Source: Legionellaceae bacterium
GTDB taxonomy: Bacteria; Pseudomonadota; Gammaproteobacteria; Legionellales; Legionellaceae
NCBI GenBank assembly: GCA_947505025.1
Contig: CANNIJ010000034.1
Location: forward strand, 1 to 14,725
Length of the DNA stretch: 14,725 nucleotides
Reading direction: 5' to 3'
Below the pieces are notes generated by a model. It searched no databases, had not been told where the DNA came from, and saw only the letters and a program-made list of their open reading frames with translations. Below are positions 7,601 to 13,290 of the stretch, one piece after another (the first letter of the stretch is position 1; each line of letters starts with the position of its first letter). The position numbers and the translations under genes are program-made.

Positions 7601-7710
7601 TTGCAAGAGATCAGGCACAAGCATTGGCTTGGTATCAAAAGGCCGCAGCTCTAGGTAATGAAGAAGCATCATTACACCTAAGGCAATATGCAGCGATTGG
7701 TGCAAAATGA
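4675..7710 (+). CDS. enhC: Enhanced-entry protein EnhC, large Sel1-repeat protein
   Basis: Periplasmic or surface scaffold of 1011 residues. GGGGA at 4664-4668 places the start at ATG 4675, not at ATG 4654; the signal peptide MKSIVPLFCFVGLSAAGASA is then intact. Nearly the whole chain consists of Sel1-like repeats, e.g. ASYYLGRMQLYGYG near 50 and AQYNLGLMYAQGKG near 926, with A..WY.KAA helices between. A segment of about 150 residues (roughly 330-480) has no repeat pattern and separates two repeat arrays. In L. pneumophila, EnhC is about 1200 residues, inhibits a soluble lytic transglycosylase, and so limits muropeptide release and NOD1 sensing. This copy is shorter. It lies 36 nt after enhB and 13 nt before the methyltransferase. 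Confidence 0.85.
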   Translation: MKSIVPLFCFVGLSAAGASAVCSGLDAYRNGDYVQAAKQLMADNKLDPVASYYLGRMQLYGYGILKDNQRALNSFRMSAEKGFLPAQNFMARYSLLVDKDPQAAFVWFNKASQANDVDAQVYCAAAYLFGLGVAQNEDKAKVYSIAAARNGNASAQLSLAESFLATRQIANKKLGVLWLQKAVAQKHPGAQVTLGQLYLSGTVVDHDLIRAKEYVNLAMAQGYLPAWYAMGQIAESEQNISAAIAWYMHAANLKDPQAAMALSRLYFDAKSPIHDDHLGFLWMLNAAQNDSKVAEKALADLYKNGLGVPKSDLLAGVWSKKSNQSTKLSFEQLTSRIVRWVTWDKGSTWAQTNYRLTGISTAWNNTANLSEQHMNAAPHMDMLAREALYTPQFVMTQPNEISIGTYYNALVTSFGQLSTNVLVFPADQLSSDWAATFASHCALPDTTSQQTRNLHQLLSANSPAVQALFRQHHPVLSTAEVLKRLEHQAILGDSNAQFDLGQAYEYGLGMEKNLAQALYYYRMAAAQQALNAQYHVGALLLQGFGEPGETSQGYAILLDTAFKGLPQAQYAVARLNESGFSTADKTNVVKVDNDQAMSMYTLAAVNNYGPAEYRLAEIMVRDKASDLTVAGSLQREKLIAELYRGAVAHGITAAIVPLAFYDAMSSDVGLQKHAFLTAKKAATAGDSHAALLLGLMYDRGLTVPADAKYALNWYENAAKNPVSSFILGTYSCQAKDVEQGKAGLAMAAKANFPYAYLNLAILHRAQHQEFLPELQTALELGNNKAGLLLADYAISQNTQGPGVNRAREIYHQFAQQGDALSALKFGYVLEQGLGGAVDLNGAKKWYEIASLQGNAQAQYLLGSWYQQGIGQTLGDDAAATKWYASAQAHYAPAAVALGFMEETINDRYDLARQAYEQAANTGNAMAQYNLGLMYAQGKGCPVDFAAAKLWFAKAADQKLHYAMVQLASLYANGTGVARDQAQALAWYQKAAALGNEEASLHLRQYAAIGAK

Positions 7711-7723
7711 AGACTTTTTTGAT

Positions 7724-8425
7724 ATGAATCAGTCCGTAGATTCTTCAGAATTGTTTTTGAACACATGGCTAGAAGGGCCCCAAGGATCGGACGTACTCCG
7801 AGCCTTGGGGCAAGAATTAGTAGAGATAGATCATATATTATACGGCATGCACATGTTGCAGCTAGGCCTGGCCGGACTGGTATCTTGGCGCTCATCACTG
7901 CATTTTCCTTGTTCTTGGGTTGTAGGCTCCGCAATTAAAAATAAAAAAACCACATTTGATGCATCATTCATTGAACTGCCATTAGCAAGCAACAGCATAG
8001 ATTGCATCCTGGCTCCATTTGCCATAGAAATATGCGCACAAAAAAAACTCTTATTGGATGAAATTGATCGAGTATTGAAACCCATGGGGCATGTGATTTT
8101 TTTAGGGGTTAATCCTTGGAGTTTATGGGGACTGGCGCTCAAGATGTCTGGCAACCGGCAGTTAATAAAACCCTGTTCATCATTATATCTACAGCACCAT
8201 ATGACTGCCCGAGGTTACCTGCAGCGAGTTTTAAATAATTGTTACTTTATTCCCCCTTTATGTTTTTTTTCACCTCATACAGAAGAAAAATGGTTACATA
8301 GGCTTGAATTTTTGAACGAAATGGGTAAAATGCTATGGCCTTGTCCTGCAGGTTTTTATTGTTTGGTCATGCAAAAATATTCAGCATGTATAACTCCATT
8401 AGTCAATCAAGCATTAGTTACATAA
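7724..8425 (+). CDS. SAM-dependent methyltransferase-like protein (YafS type)
   Basis: About 233 residues. The C-terminal half of a class I methyltransferase domain is clear: LPLASNSIDCILAPFAIE (about 85-102), then EIDRVLKPMGHVIFLGVNPW (about 113-132) and SLWGL, as in Methyltransf_11 proteins of the YafS kind. The SAM-binding glycine-rich motif I is poor: where D.GCG.G is expected one finds LQLGLAGL (about 45-52), which is also seen in YafS-like proteins and may mean weak or no catalysis. The substrate is unknown. A start at ATG 7688 would overlap enhC by 23 nt and add 12 residues; ATG 7724 fits the usual family N-terminus better. It is likely cotranscribed with enhC and hpt. Confidence 0.65.
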   Translation: MNQSVDSSELFLNTWLEGPQGSDVLRALGQELVEIDHILYGMHMLQLGLAGLVSWRSSLHFPCSWVVGSAIKNKKTTFDASFIELPLASNSIDCILAPFAIEICAQKKLLLDEIDRVLKPMGHVIFLGVNPWSLWGLALKMSGNRQLIKPCSSLYLQHHMTARGYLQRVLNNCYFIPPLCFFSPHTEEKWLHRLEFLNEMGKMLWPCPAGFYCLVMQKYSACITPLVNQALVT

Positions 8426-8447
8426 TTCATTTCTCAAGGAAACAAAG

Positions 8448-9008
8448 ATGTCAATGCCCCAGAAAATTAAAGAAGTATACATGCGTTCCACTAAGTTATT
8501 TACCACTCAAGAAGTTGAACAGGCTCTGGATCGTATGGCTGCGCAAATCCATGAGAAACTTCAGGATACTAATCCAGTATTATTATGCGTGATGGTAGGT
8601 GGCATGGTACCCATGGGCAATCTATTACCACGTTTAGATTTTCCCTTGGAGGTAGATTATGTACATGCCACTCGTTATCGCGGTGAGTTATTTGGTGGCG
8701 AGTTACATTGGAAGGTACGTCCTAGCATGCAATTGCGTGGCAGAACTGTACTGATTGTCGATGATATTCTGGACGGCGGGATAACAATAGCATCAATTAT
8801 AGACAGTATTTTGGAGCTTGGAGCTGAAAAAGTATATACAGCAGTTTTAGTGGATAAATACTTAAAGCGTGTGCCTGGAGGTTTGCCCCAGGCTGATTTT
8901 GTTGGATTACAAATCGAAGATCATTATATTTTTGGATACGGCATGGATTATCATGAGTACTTACGTAATGCTCCAGGCATTTTTGTGGTGGCGCCAGAGG
9001 ATGCTTAG
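8448..9008 (+). CDS. hpt: Hypoxanthine-guanine phosphoribosyltransferase
   Basis: Cytoplasmic purine-salvage enzyme that joins hypoxanthine or guanine to PRPP, giving IMP or GMP and pyrophosphate. The 186 residues match the family. The PRPP-binding motif is VLIVDDILDGGIT (101-113) with acidic pair D105-D106. The C-terminal region has VLVDKYLKR, with the purine-contacting lysine, and the family signature ADFVGLQIEDHYIFGYGMDY. AAGGA at 8436-8440, 7 nt before ATG, supports the start; the later in-frame ATG (MRSTKLF) has no such site. It is the last gene of the enh unit, and its TAG stop lies inside the left arm of the terminator at 9001-9025. Confidence 0.88.
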   Translation: MSMPQKIKEVYMRSTKLFTTQEVEQALDRMAAQIHEKLQDTNPVLLCVMVGGMVPMGNLLPRLDFPLEVDYVHATRYRGELFGGELHWKVRPSMQLRGRTVLIVDDILDGGITIASIIDSILELGAEKVYTAVLVDKYLKRVPGGLPQADFVGLQIEDHYIFGYGMDYHEYLRNAPGIFVVAPEDA

Positions 9009-9025
9009 GCATCCTAAGCATTTTT
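9001..9025 (+). terminator. Intrinsic terminator of the enhA-hpt unit
   Basis: ATGCTTAGG (9001-9009) pairs perfectly with CCTAAGCAT (9013-9021) around a 3-nt loop, followed by TTTTT (9021-9025). The hpt stop is within the left arm, and the stop codon of the convergent reverse gene (9014-9016) is within the right arm. The reverse strand has no T-run. Confidence 0.8.
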
Positions 9026-9712
9026 AACCGGAAATGAGCTTAAAGCATGAGATATGTTCTTATATAGCTCAGGTAACCAGCGTGGCTGTGCAAAAGTATT
9101 AGTAGCAGCTTTTCCTTGGCGTAAGTCATTGGGTGCAATAATTACTTTCACGTGACTTAAGCCCACACGTCTGGTCAGTAAGAATAACTGATCAATGGCC
9201 CGATCCCCGACAGCCAAACAACCAACGCTCATTGATTTGCCATGTACAAAGATATCACCGCCGAGTGCTCTGCGACCATCTTTCATTGCCTGTAAACGAT
9301 CAAAATCATTCGGATAGTTAATCATCATTGATAAATGCATAGAACTAAATGGGTTGAACATAGTGAGTTTATATATGCCTTCAGGAATTTGACGATCATG
9401 TTCTTTTAATTTAGGTCCTAAGCGCCCACTAGATGCGGTTAATGGATAAGTATGAATATACTTCCAGGAAGTTTTGTCACCTTTGGCCCAGAGTTGTACG
9501 TAGCGTTCTTGTTTAAAAGCCAGTAAAGCGATATCCCGTGGTGGGTAACTGATACCCGCTTTAGCAAACATGTGCATTAATTGCGGCTCCATGTGTAAAC
9601 CATAGCGAACAATGGCGTTATCAATAGCATTTTCACCATTAACTCGATGAGCCATGCTATGTATTTGGGACGAGATAAAGCATAAGAAAAAAACAGTCAG
9701 TCGACGCATCAT
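9014..9712 (-). CDS. YkuD-fold peptidoglycan enzyme, YafK/DpaA-like
   Basis: Probably a periplasmic peptidoglycan enzyme. The 232 residues begin with a signal-like segment (RRLTVFFLCFISSQIHSMA). The catalytic motif HGKSMSVGCLA lies at 157-167 with His157, Ser163 and Cys165. The shape HG...S.GC.A, rather than SHGC.R, is that of YafK/DpaA, which in E. coli cuts the bond between Braun lipoprotein and peptidoglycan; IPEGIYKLTMFNPFSSMHLS (about 109-128) also fits. Two adjacent ATGs (9712, 9709) are possible starts and no strong ribosome site is seen. It converges on hpt. Either hydrolysis or transpeptidation is possible. Confidence 0.75.
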   Translation of the reverse strand: MMRRLTVFFLCFISSQIHSMAHRVNGENAIDNAIVRYGLHMEPQLMHMFAKAGISYPPRDIALLAFKQERYVQLWAKGDKTSWKYIHTYPLTASSGRLGPKLKEHDRQIPEGIYKLTMFNPFSSMHLSMMINYPNDFDRLQAMKDGRRALGGDIFVHGKSMSVGCLAVGDRAIDQLFLLTRRVGLSHVKVIIAPNDLRQGKAATNTFAQPRWLPELYKNISHALSSFPVKNA

Positions 9713-9869
9713 GCTCTATGGGTGGTTTTAGTTTCTTCAAGGTTAACAAAAAAATATTACTGAATCAAGTATCGACCATAGATTGCATGAATTTAGCGCT
9801 ATCCGCAGACAAATAAAATATATAATAATCAAATATTCCTTTTACATCCAACCATATCTGCTCAACAAG

Positions 9870-9898
9870 TTGACATATAGTGGAATTAATGTGATAAT
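9870..9898 (+). promoter_or_regulatory. Strong sigma-70 promoter of the membrane protein gene
   Basis: Consensus -35 TTGACA (9870-9875), 17-nt spacer, -10 GATAAT (9893-9898), one mismatch. Predicted start near 9905 leaves a leader of about 27 nt before ATG 9932. Confidence 0.7.
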
Positions 9899-9931
9899 GA
9901 GCCTCTGCCCTGGATGTTTGGAGATCAGATA

Positions 9932-10564
9932 ATGACAAAAGTAGATATCTCAGATCAAGACGAATTTATTAGTAAATTACACACTAAGATTACAACGGAT
10001 CAATGGTATAAGAAGAACCTAAATACTAAGATATTGGATGAGATGCATATTGCATACAATAGCCAATCAGATGAGGATATCAAAAAAACACTAGCAAAAG
10101 AGATGATTCAAGAAGTACTACGTCAAGTTGCACTAGTGAACGATAAGATTTACCCATCAATAACATGTCAAGACTTGACTGCTCTTGGATTACTTGTTGG
10201 AATTCTTATGCTTATACCTAATTTATTTTTTGAATCGTTAGTATTGTGGGCACCATTCATACACCCGGATCCTCTTGGACTACTTGTTGCAATTGAATTG
10301 CTTCCATTTGTTTTATTGCTTGGGCCGGTTGTATTACTGTGGAATAGTCAAGTCGCTTTGAATAAATGTGCAGATTTATTAGAAGATATAGTAAATTATG
10401 AGAAAAAAGATACATATATAAACATCCTGAAAACAGGAGCAAATGGTAATCCAGATCCTCATATCCAGATGGGCTTTTACCCTGCAGATAAATGCCAGCA
10501 TTTAAGAATAAACAGTGCAGATGATAACAATGCTTGTCTGGAGATGACGCTCAGTAAGCATTAA
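9932..10564 (+). CDS. Two-pass membrane protein, unknown function
   Basis: I do not recognise a family. From ATG 9932 it has 210 residues; GGAG at 9920-9923, 8 nt upstream, favours this start over ATG 9914. Residues 1-75 are hydrophilic and helical with no signal peptide. Two hydrophobic segments follow, about 83-108 (LTALGLLVGILMLIPNLFF) and 114-137 (LGLLVAIELLPFVLLLGPVV), joined by a short PFIHPDP turn. The C-terminal 70 residues are polar. This predicts a membrane hairpin with both ends on the same side. It stands alone between a divergent gene and the AbiE island, with its own strong promoter. In Legionella such orphan proteins are sometimes Dot/Icm effectors, but I see no clear C-terminal export signal. 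Confidence 0.65.
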   Translation: MTKVDISDQDEFISKLHTKITTDQWYKKNLNTKILDEMHIAYNSQSDEDIKKTLAKEMIQEVLRQVALVNDKIYPSITCQDLTALGLLVGILMLIPNLFFESLVLWAPFIHPDPLGLLVAIELLPFVLLLGPVVLLWNSQVALNKCADLLEDIVNYEKKDTYINILKTGANGNPDPHIQMGFYPADKCQHLRINSADDNNACLEMTLSKH

Positions 10565-10586
10565 GCAATACCTTGATCAATCTCCA

Positions 10587-10623
10587 CGCGCCACTTTGGT
10601 CCATCAAGGGCCAAAGTGGCGCG
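10587..10623. terminator. 13-bp perfect hairpin after the membrane protein gene
   Basis: CGCGCCACTTTGG (10587-10599) pairs perfectly with CCAAAGTGGCGCG (10611-10623) around an 11-nt loop. It lies 22 nt after the stop at 10564 and between convergent genes, so a bidirectional terminator is likely, although neither side has a proper T-run. Its right arm overlaps the first 4 bases of the 37-bp direct repeat. Confidence 0.5.
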
Positions 10624-10656
10624 CAGTTATTTAACCTTCCCAGTCAATTACTTTTT
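10620..10656. repeat. Left 37-bp direct repeat of the AbiE island
   Basis: Identical to 12605-12641 except at 10650 (A here, G at 12635): 36 of 37 match, including 30 in a row. It ends one base before the abiEii stop codon (10660-10658). It may be an attachment site or an insertion scar. Confidence 0.8.
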
Positions 10657-10657
10657 A

Positions 10658-11590
10658 TTAAATCTGAAATTCACCGTGTTTTGTCTCACTATCAACGATC
10701 ATTTTTAACTCGGATAACAGTAATTTTGTTTCATTAATTAAAAACTCTTTAAATTTTTCCTTTTTTAACGTCCTTTCTAGAACATCTAATGGAATAAAAC
10801 GTGATAGTTCATTATGAAAACGATCACTGTAGATGATTTCCTCTATGTTCATAACCATTTTTTCAAGTTTGGTCGGATAGTCAATAATCTTATAATCATG
10901 AATTTTGGATAAAATGAATTTTTTATCCATCTTAGCTCCGCGTTGCTTTAACCAACGCAAATCCCAAATGTCCCTATGACGTACATATCGAGTTGTATTG
11001 ACCAATGAAATTAATTTGTCAGCCATAATTTCATCCAGGCTTTCAGTCATTATAAGGACATCACTGTAACCGTCGGGTAAAAAATCATAATTGGCATTTA
11101 AAGCCTGGGGTGTTCTTGTATAAGCGGGGATATTGCACACTTCAATTTTAATTTTTTGCCGGGGTAAGTCTCTTCGAGTGGGGGATGTTGTAATGGCAAT
11201 TTGCCATTTATCAACCTTGATGTCTTGATACTCCAGCTCGATGGACATCTGGGAAGGTTCTTTTACTGAAACTTCCAACCCATATCTGGATGCGATATAA
11301 CTTTCAAGACAATCTTTCATATCCATTAACTGTGACGTTGTAAAATCATACCCCCCTGCAAAATCAAGGTCTTCACTAAATCGTGAAGAACCGTAACATA
11401 AACGAAGAGATGTACCTCCTTGAAAGGTTAATTTATCTAATAATCCCTGCTTATCAAGCACAAAAAGCAAATCATAGTGTAGTAATTCTTTTTCGATCAC
11501 TGGCCTCATATGAGAATAGCCTTTTTCTCTCATTGCGAGCTCTACTAGTATATTAAAATCTTCCCGGTTTATGGGGTTTGGTTTTATCAT
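10658..11590 (-). CDS. abiEii: AbiEii-family nucleotidyltransferase toxin
   Basis: Toxin of a type IV toxin-antitoxin/abortive-infection pair. It has a DNA polymerase beta-like nucleotidyltransferase fold and blocks growth, probably by modifying tRNA or another nucleotide-bearing target. All four AbiEii motifs are visible in 310 residues: motif I FQGGTSLRLCYGSSRFSEDLDF spans 56-77 with D74 and D76, motif II has KIKIEV around E150, motif III is EIMADKLISL (187-196), and motif IV is RDIWDLRWL (206-214). It looks intact. Its ATG overlaps the abiEi stop in ATGA (11587-11590), so translation is coupled; GGAAGA (reverse strand of 11597-11602) is a ribosome site inside abiEi. Confidence 0.9.
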   Translation of the reverse strand: MIKPNPINREDFNILVELAMREKGYSHMRPVIEKELLHYDLLFVLDKQGLLDKLTFQGGTSLRLCYGSSRFSEDLDFAGGYDFTTSQLMDMKDCLESYIASRYGLEVSVKEPSQMSIELEYQDIKVDKWQIAITTSPTRRDLPRQKIKIEVCNIPAYTRTPQALNANYDFLPDGYSDVLIMTESLDEIMADKLISLVNTTRYVRHRDIWDLRWLKQRGAKMDKKFILSKIHDYKIIDYPTKLEKMVMNIEEIIYSDRFHNELSRFIPLDVLERTLKKEKFKEFLINETKLLLSELKMIVDSETKHGEFQI

Positions 11591-12120
11591 GCTAATTCTT
11601 CCGGATTAATTAAACTCATGTTACGGCCAACTCGCTTTAGATCTCGCAAAGCTGTTTCTTTCGAGGCCATTCTAAGCGGCCGCTCATTAACTTTCGATGT
11701 ACTTTCGAGAATATCTTTGATGGAGCGCTTGGTATGTGTAAACTCAATAACGCCGTAGGTAGTGTTATAGACACCTTTACGGCCGGTTGTCATAATGGTG
11801 ATTCTATCAATAAGGATTTGTGAAATGACGCCGTATTCTGACAACATGGACTCGAGACTGATATAATTATACTCGCCTCGCCGAAGTGTTTTAGCAATAC
11901 GTTCGATTGTATAACTGTCCAATTGCCTAGATTCTGCATTGACATATACGTTCCGGCAAGCATGCTTAAGTACCCCCGATTTTACCAGGCGTTTCAGTCC
12001 TTCATTGAAGGTTTTATAGGAGTCTTGTGGAAAAAGCTTGCATAGATCATGATTAGAAAAGACATGCTTTCCTTTTCTCTCCTGCTCTTTAAACACTTTA
12101 ATGGCTTGCAGTCTATTCAT
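11587..12120 (-). CDS. abiEi: AbiEi-family antitoxin and repressor
   Basis: Antitoxin partner of AbiEii with 177 residues. The N-terminal 60 or so residues form a winged helix (AIKVFKEQERKGKHVFSNHD, LKRLVKSGVLKH), the AbiEi DNA-binding domain. The rest is the AbiEi C-domain, with YISLESMLSEYGVIS near 84-98, TTGRKG, and the terminal segment ETALRDLKRVGRNMSLI. In the type IV model the antitoxin does not bind the toxin; it represses the operon from inverted repeats in the promoter and counteracts toxicity through its C-domain. First gene of the operon; the dyads at 12172-12242 fit autorepression. No strong ribosome site precedes ATG 12120. Confidence 0.88.
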   Translation of the reverse strand: MNRLQAIKVFKEQERKGKHVFSNHDLCKLFPQDSYKTFNEGLKRLVKSGVLKHACRNVYVNAESRQLDSYTIERIAKTLRRGEYNYISLESMLSEYGVISQILIDRITIMTTGRKGVYNTTYGVIEFTHTKRSIKDILESTSKVNERPLRMASKETALRDLKRVGRNMSLINPEELA

Positions 12121-12157
12121 ATATGAATTGTCTATAAGTAAACGCCTATACCATATA

Positions 12158-12186
12158 ATAGTAGCATAGCTGTCTACTTAAATCAA
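12158..12186 (-). promoter_or_regulatory. Probable abiE promoter
   Basis: Read on the reverse strand: -35 TTGATT (12186-12181), 17-nt spacer, -10 TACTAT (12163-12158). An alternative -10, TATTAT (12160-12155), would need a 20-nt spacer. The core lies beside the dyads expected to bind AbiEi. Confidence 0.4.
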
Positions 12187-12242
12187 TTTTTAAAGTATAC
12201 AGAAATTCTATATAAATATGGTATTTAAGTACACTTAAATAC
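12172..12242. promoter_or_regulatory. Palindromic operator candidates upstream of abiEi
   Basis: GTATTTAAGT (12221-12230) and ACTTAAATAC (12233-12242) are perfect inverted 10-mers separated by AC. A looser version of the same half-site occurs at about 12172-12200 (GTCTACTTAAAT ... TTTAAAGTATAC) over the presumed -35. Two such dyads next to the promoter is the arrangement known for AbiEi autoregulation. Confidence 0.5.
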
Positions 12243-12604
12243 GTGATGGTTCTCTAGAAGATTTGCTCAAAGGACAAGAATCAGTCTTGTGAGTAAAGCC
12301 AGCTTTCTTCACCAAGCCGGTGCTGATTGCCAGAGTCACAACCTCAAGAGCCCGGCTCATTTCACTTGGCCGGGCGTTGTTACGTCACGTATGGATATGT
12401 GGACAAAAAATCTTGGGAAATCTGAATATTCATATTGATGGAAAGATCGCCATGGCAGCATAATAAATCCTTTGTCCTCAAAACTCATGCGAAGTATTGT
12501 GTATAGTTCAATGAGTCTTTTTTACAATGCGAGTCCATCTCCGTGCGGCTTTGTGGCATTTTCTCGTGCTCGCACTGAAAAAAAGACACTATTCATTTAA
12601 GTAA
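12243..12604. other. Relic or repeat-like DNA inside the island, no convincing gene
   Basis: About 360 bp without a normal gene but with short protein-like readings on both strands: reverse 12357-12488 (43 codons, includes YEYSDFPRFFVHISIRDVTT), reverse 12235-12360 (41 codons, includes ALEVVTLAISTGLVKKAGFT), and forward 12511-12600 (29 codons, starts MSLFYNASPSPCGFVAF). None has a ribosome site. Overlapping readable frames on both strands are typical of a dispersed repeat often annotated as small ORFs, not of a gene. GCCCGGC (12350-12356) and GCCGGGC (12369-12375) form a hairpin. Confidence 0.4.
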
Positions 12605-12641
12605 CGCGCAGTTATTTAACCTTCCCAGTCAATTGCTTTTT
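12605..12641. repeat. Right 37-bp direct repeat of the AbiE island
   Basis: Second copy of 10620-10656 with one difference (12635). It ends 11 bp before the queD -35 box, so the queD promoter lies just outside the island. Read in reverse, it encodes the end of a short frame, QKAIDWEG followed by TAA (12618-12616). Confidence 0.8.
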
Positions 12642-12652
12642 GCTGTAGAGCA

Positions 12653-12681
12653 TTGACATCACACCTGTTTTTGTGCCTAAT
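12653..12681 (+). promoter_or_regulatory. Probable queD-fdxA-yoaA promoter
   Basis: Consensus -35 TTGACA (12653-12658), 17-nt spacer, -10 CCTAAT (12676-12681), four of six. The predicted start, near 12688, excludes the GTG at 12673 as a start codon for queD. Confidence 0.45.
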
Positions 12682-12714
12682 ACGTCAACAATGATTGAAT
12701 TAATGGCATATGAA

Positions 12715-13272
12715 ATGAGTAATGTACAGTATTTGACCCGTGTTATTGAAATGGATATAGGTCATCGTGTGATGCATGAGCATGTAAAATGCTATTCAAT
12801 TCATGGGCATCGCGTCAAGATAGAGCTTACTTTTAAGTTTTATAAGCAGCAAGATATAGGGTATTGTATTGACTTTAAAGAGATCAAGCGGATCGGCTGT
12901 CAATGGCTGGATGATATGATGGATCATGGTTTTATTGCTAATCCTCAGGATTTGGTAATGATTCAGGCTTGTCATTCGACTTCAAGTAAATTGTATTTGA
13001 TGTCATTGAATGGCTTAGATGGATACTGTAATCCAACCGCAGAAAATATTTGTCGCGAAGTTTTTATGGCAATAGATCTTTTGTTTGCAGATTACCCGTA
13101 TTTAAAGTTGCATCATGTGCGTTATAATGAAACTCCTAATTGCTGGGTTGATACTTACCAAGAAAGTATTATTCTCCAGGAAAAAGAAAATTTTTACGCA
13201 TATCGAGCCGCGGCAATTACTGCCTATGCACAAGCCTTAGGTGTGCTAGAATATGATAGCCGCAAACTTTAA
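12715..13272 (+). CDS. queD: 6-pyruvoyl-tetrahydropterin synthase / QueD family protein
   Basis: Cytoplasmic zinc enzyme of the QueD/PTPS family. QueD makes 6-carboxy-5,6,7,8-tetrahydropterin from dihydroneopterin triphosphate for queuosine; related members make pterins. Counting from ATG 12715 (185 residues), the zinc ligands are His17 (DIGHRV), His30 and His32 (SIHGH), with catalytic Cys26 in VKCYS: the spacing of the family. CNPTAENICREVF and RYNETPNCW give the later helix and substrate-binding glutamate. About 185 residues is longer than E. coli QueD (about 121), because of an insert around 70-110 and a C-terminal extension. ATGs at 12691, 12703 and 12715 are all possible and none has a clear ribosome site. 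fdxA follows after 18 nt. Confidence 0.75.
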   Translation: MSNVQYLTRVIEMDIGHRVMHEHVKCYSIHGHRVKIELTFKFYKQQDIGYCIDFKEIKRIGCQWLDDMMDHGFIANPQDLVMIQACHSTSSKLYLMSLNGLDGYCNPTAENICREVFMAIDLLFADYPYLKLHHVRYNETPNCWVDTYQESIILQEKENFYAYRAAAITAYAQALGVLEYDSRKL

Positions 13273-13290
13273 GTTCTAAGGGAATTTGCC

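Larger units (their letters stand above)
10620..12641. mobile_element. Putative AbiE-carrying island between direct repeats
   Basis: The 37-bp direct repeats start 1985 bp apart and enclose the abiEi-abiEii operon plus about 360 bp of relic DNA. There is no integrase, transposase or tRNA inside, so the element would be non-autonomous, or the repeats came from recombination between two copies of a dispersed sequence. Neighbouring genes are ordinary chromosomal ones. Confidence 0.5.

Noticed and set aside
8335..8592. Forward frame across the methyltransferase-hpt junction
   Set aside because: Out of frame with two recognisable proteins; the AAGGA upstream belongs to hpt.
10620..10656. Direct repeat considered as a XerCD dif-like site
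   Set aside because: Only a 7-base ATTTAAC block resembles a dif half-site; the central region and the other arm do not.
12340..12390. Hairpin with ACAAC...GTTGT outer bases, considered as an integron attC site
   Set aside because: The outer boxes do not fit RYYYAAC/GTTRRRY and there is no neighbouring cassette array or integrase.
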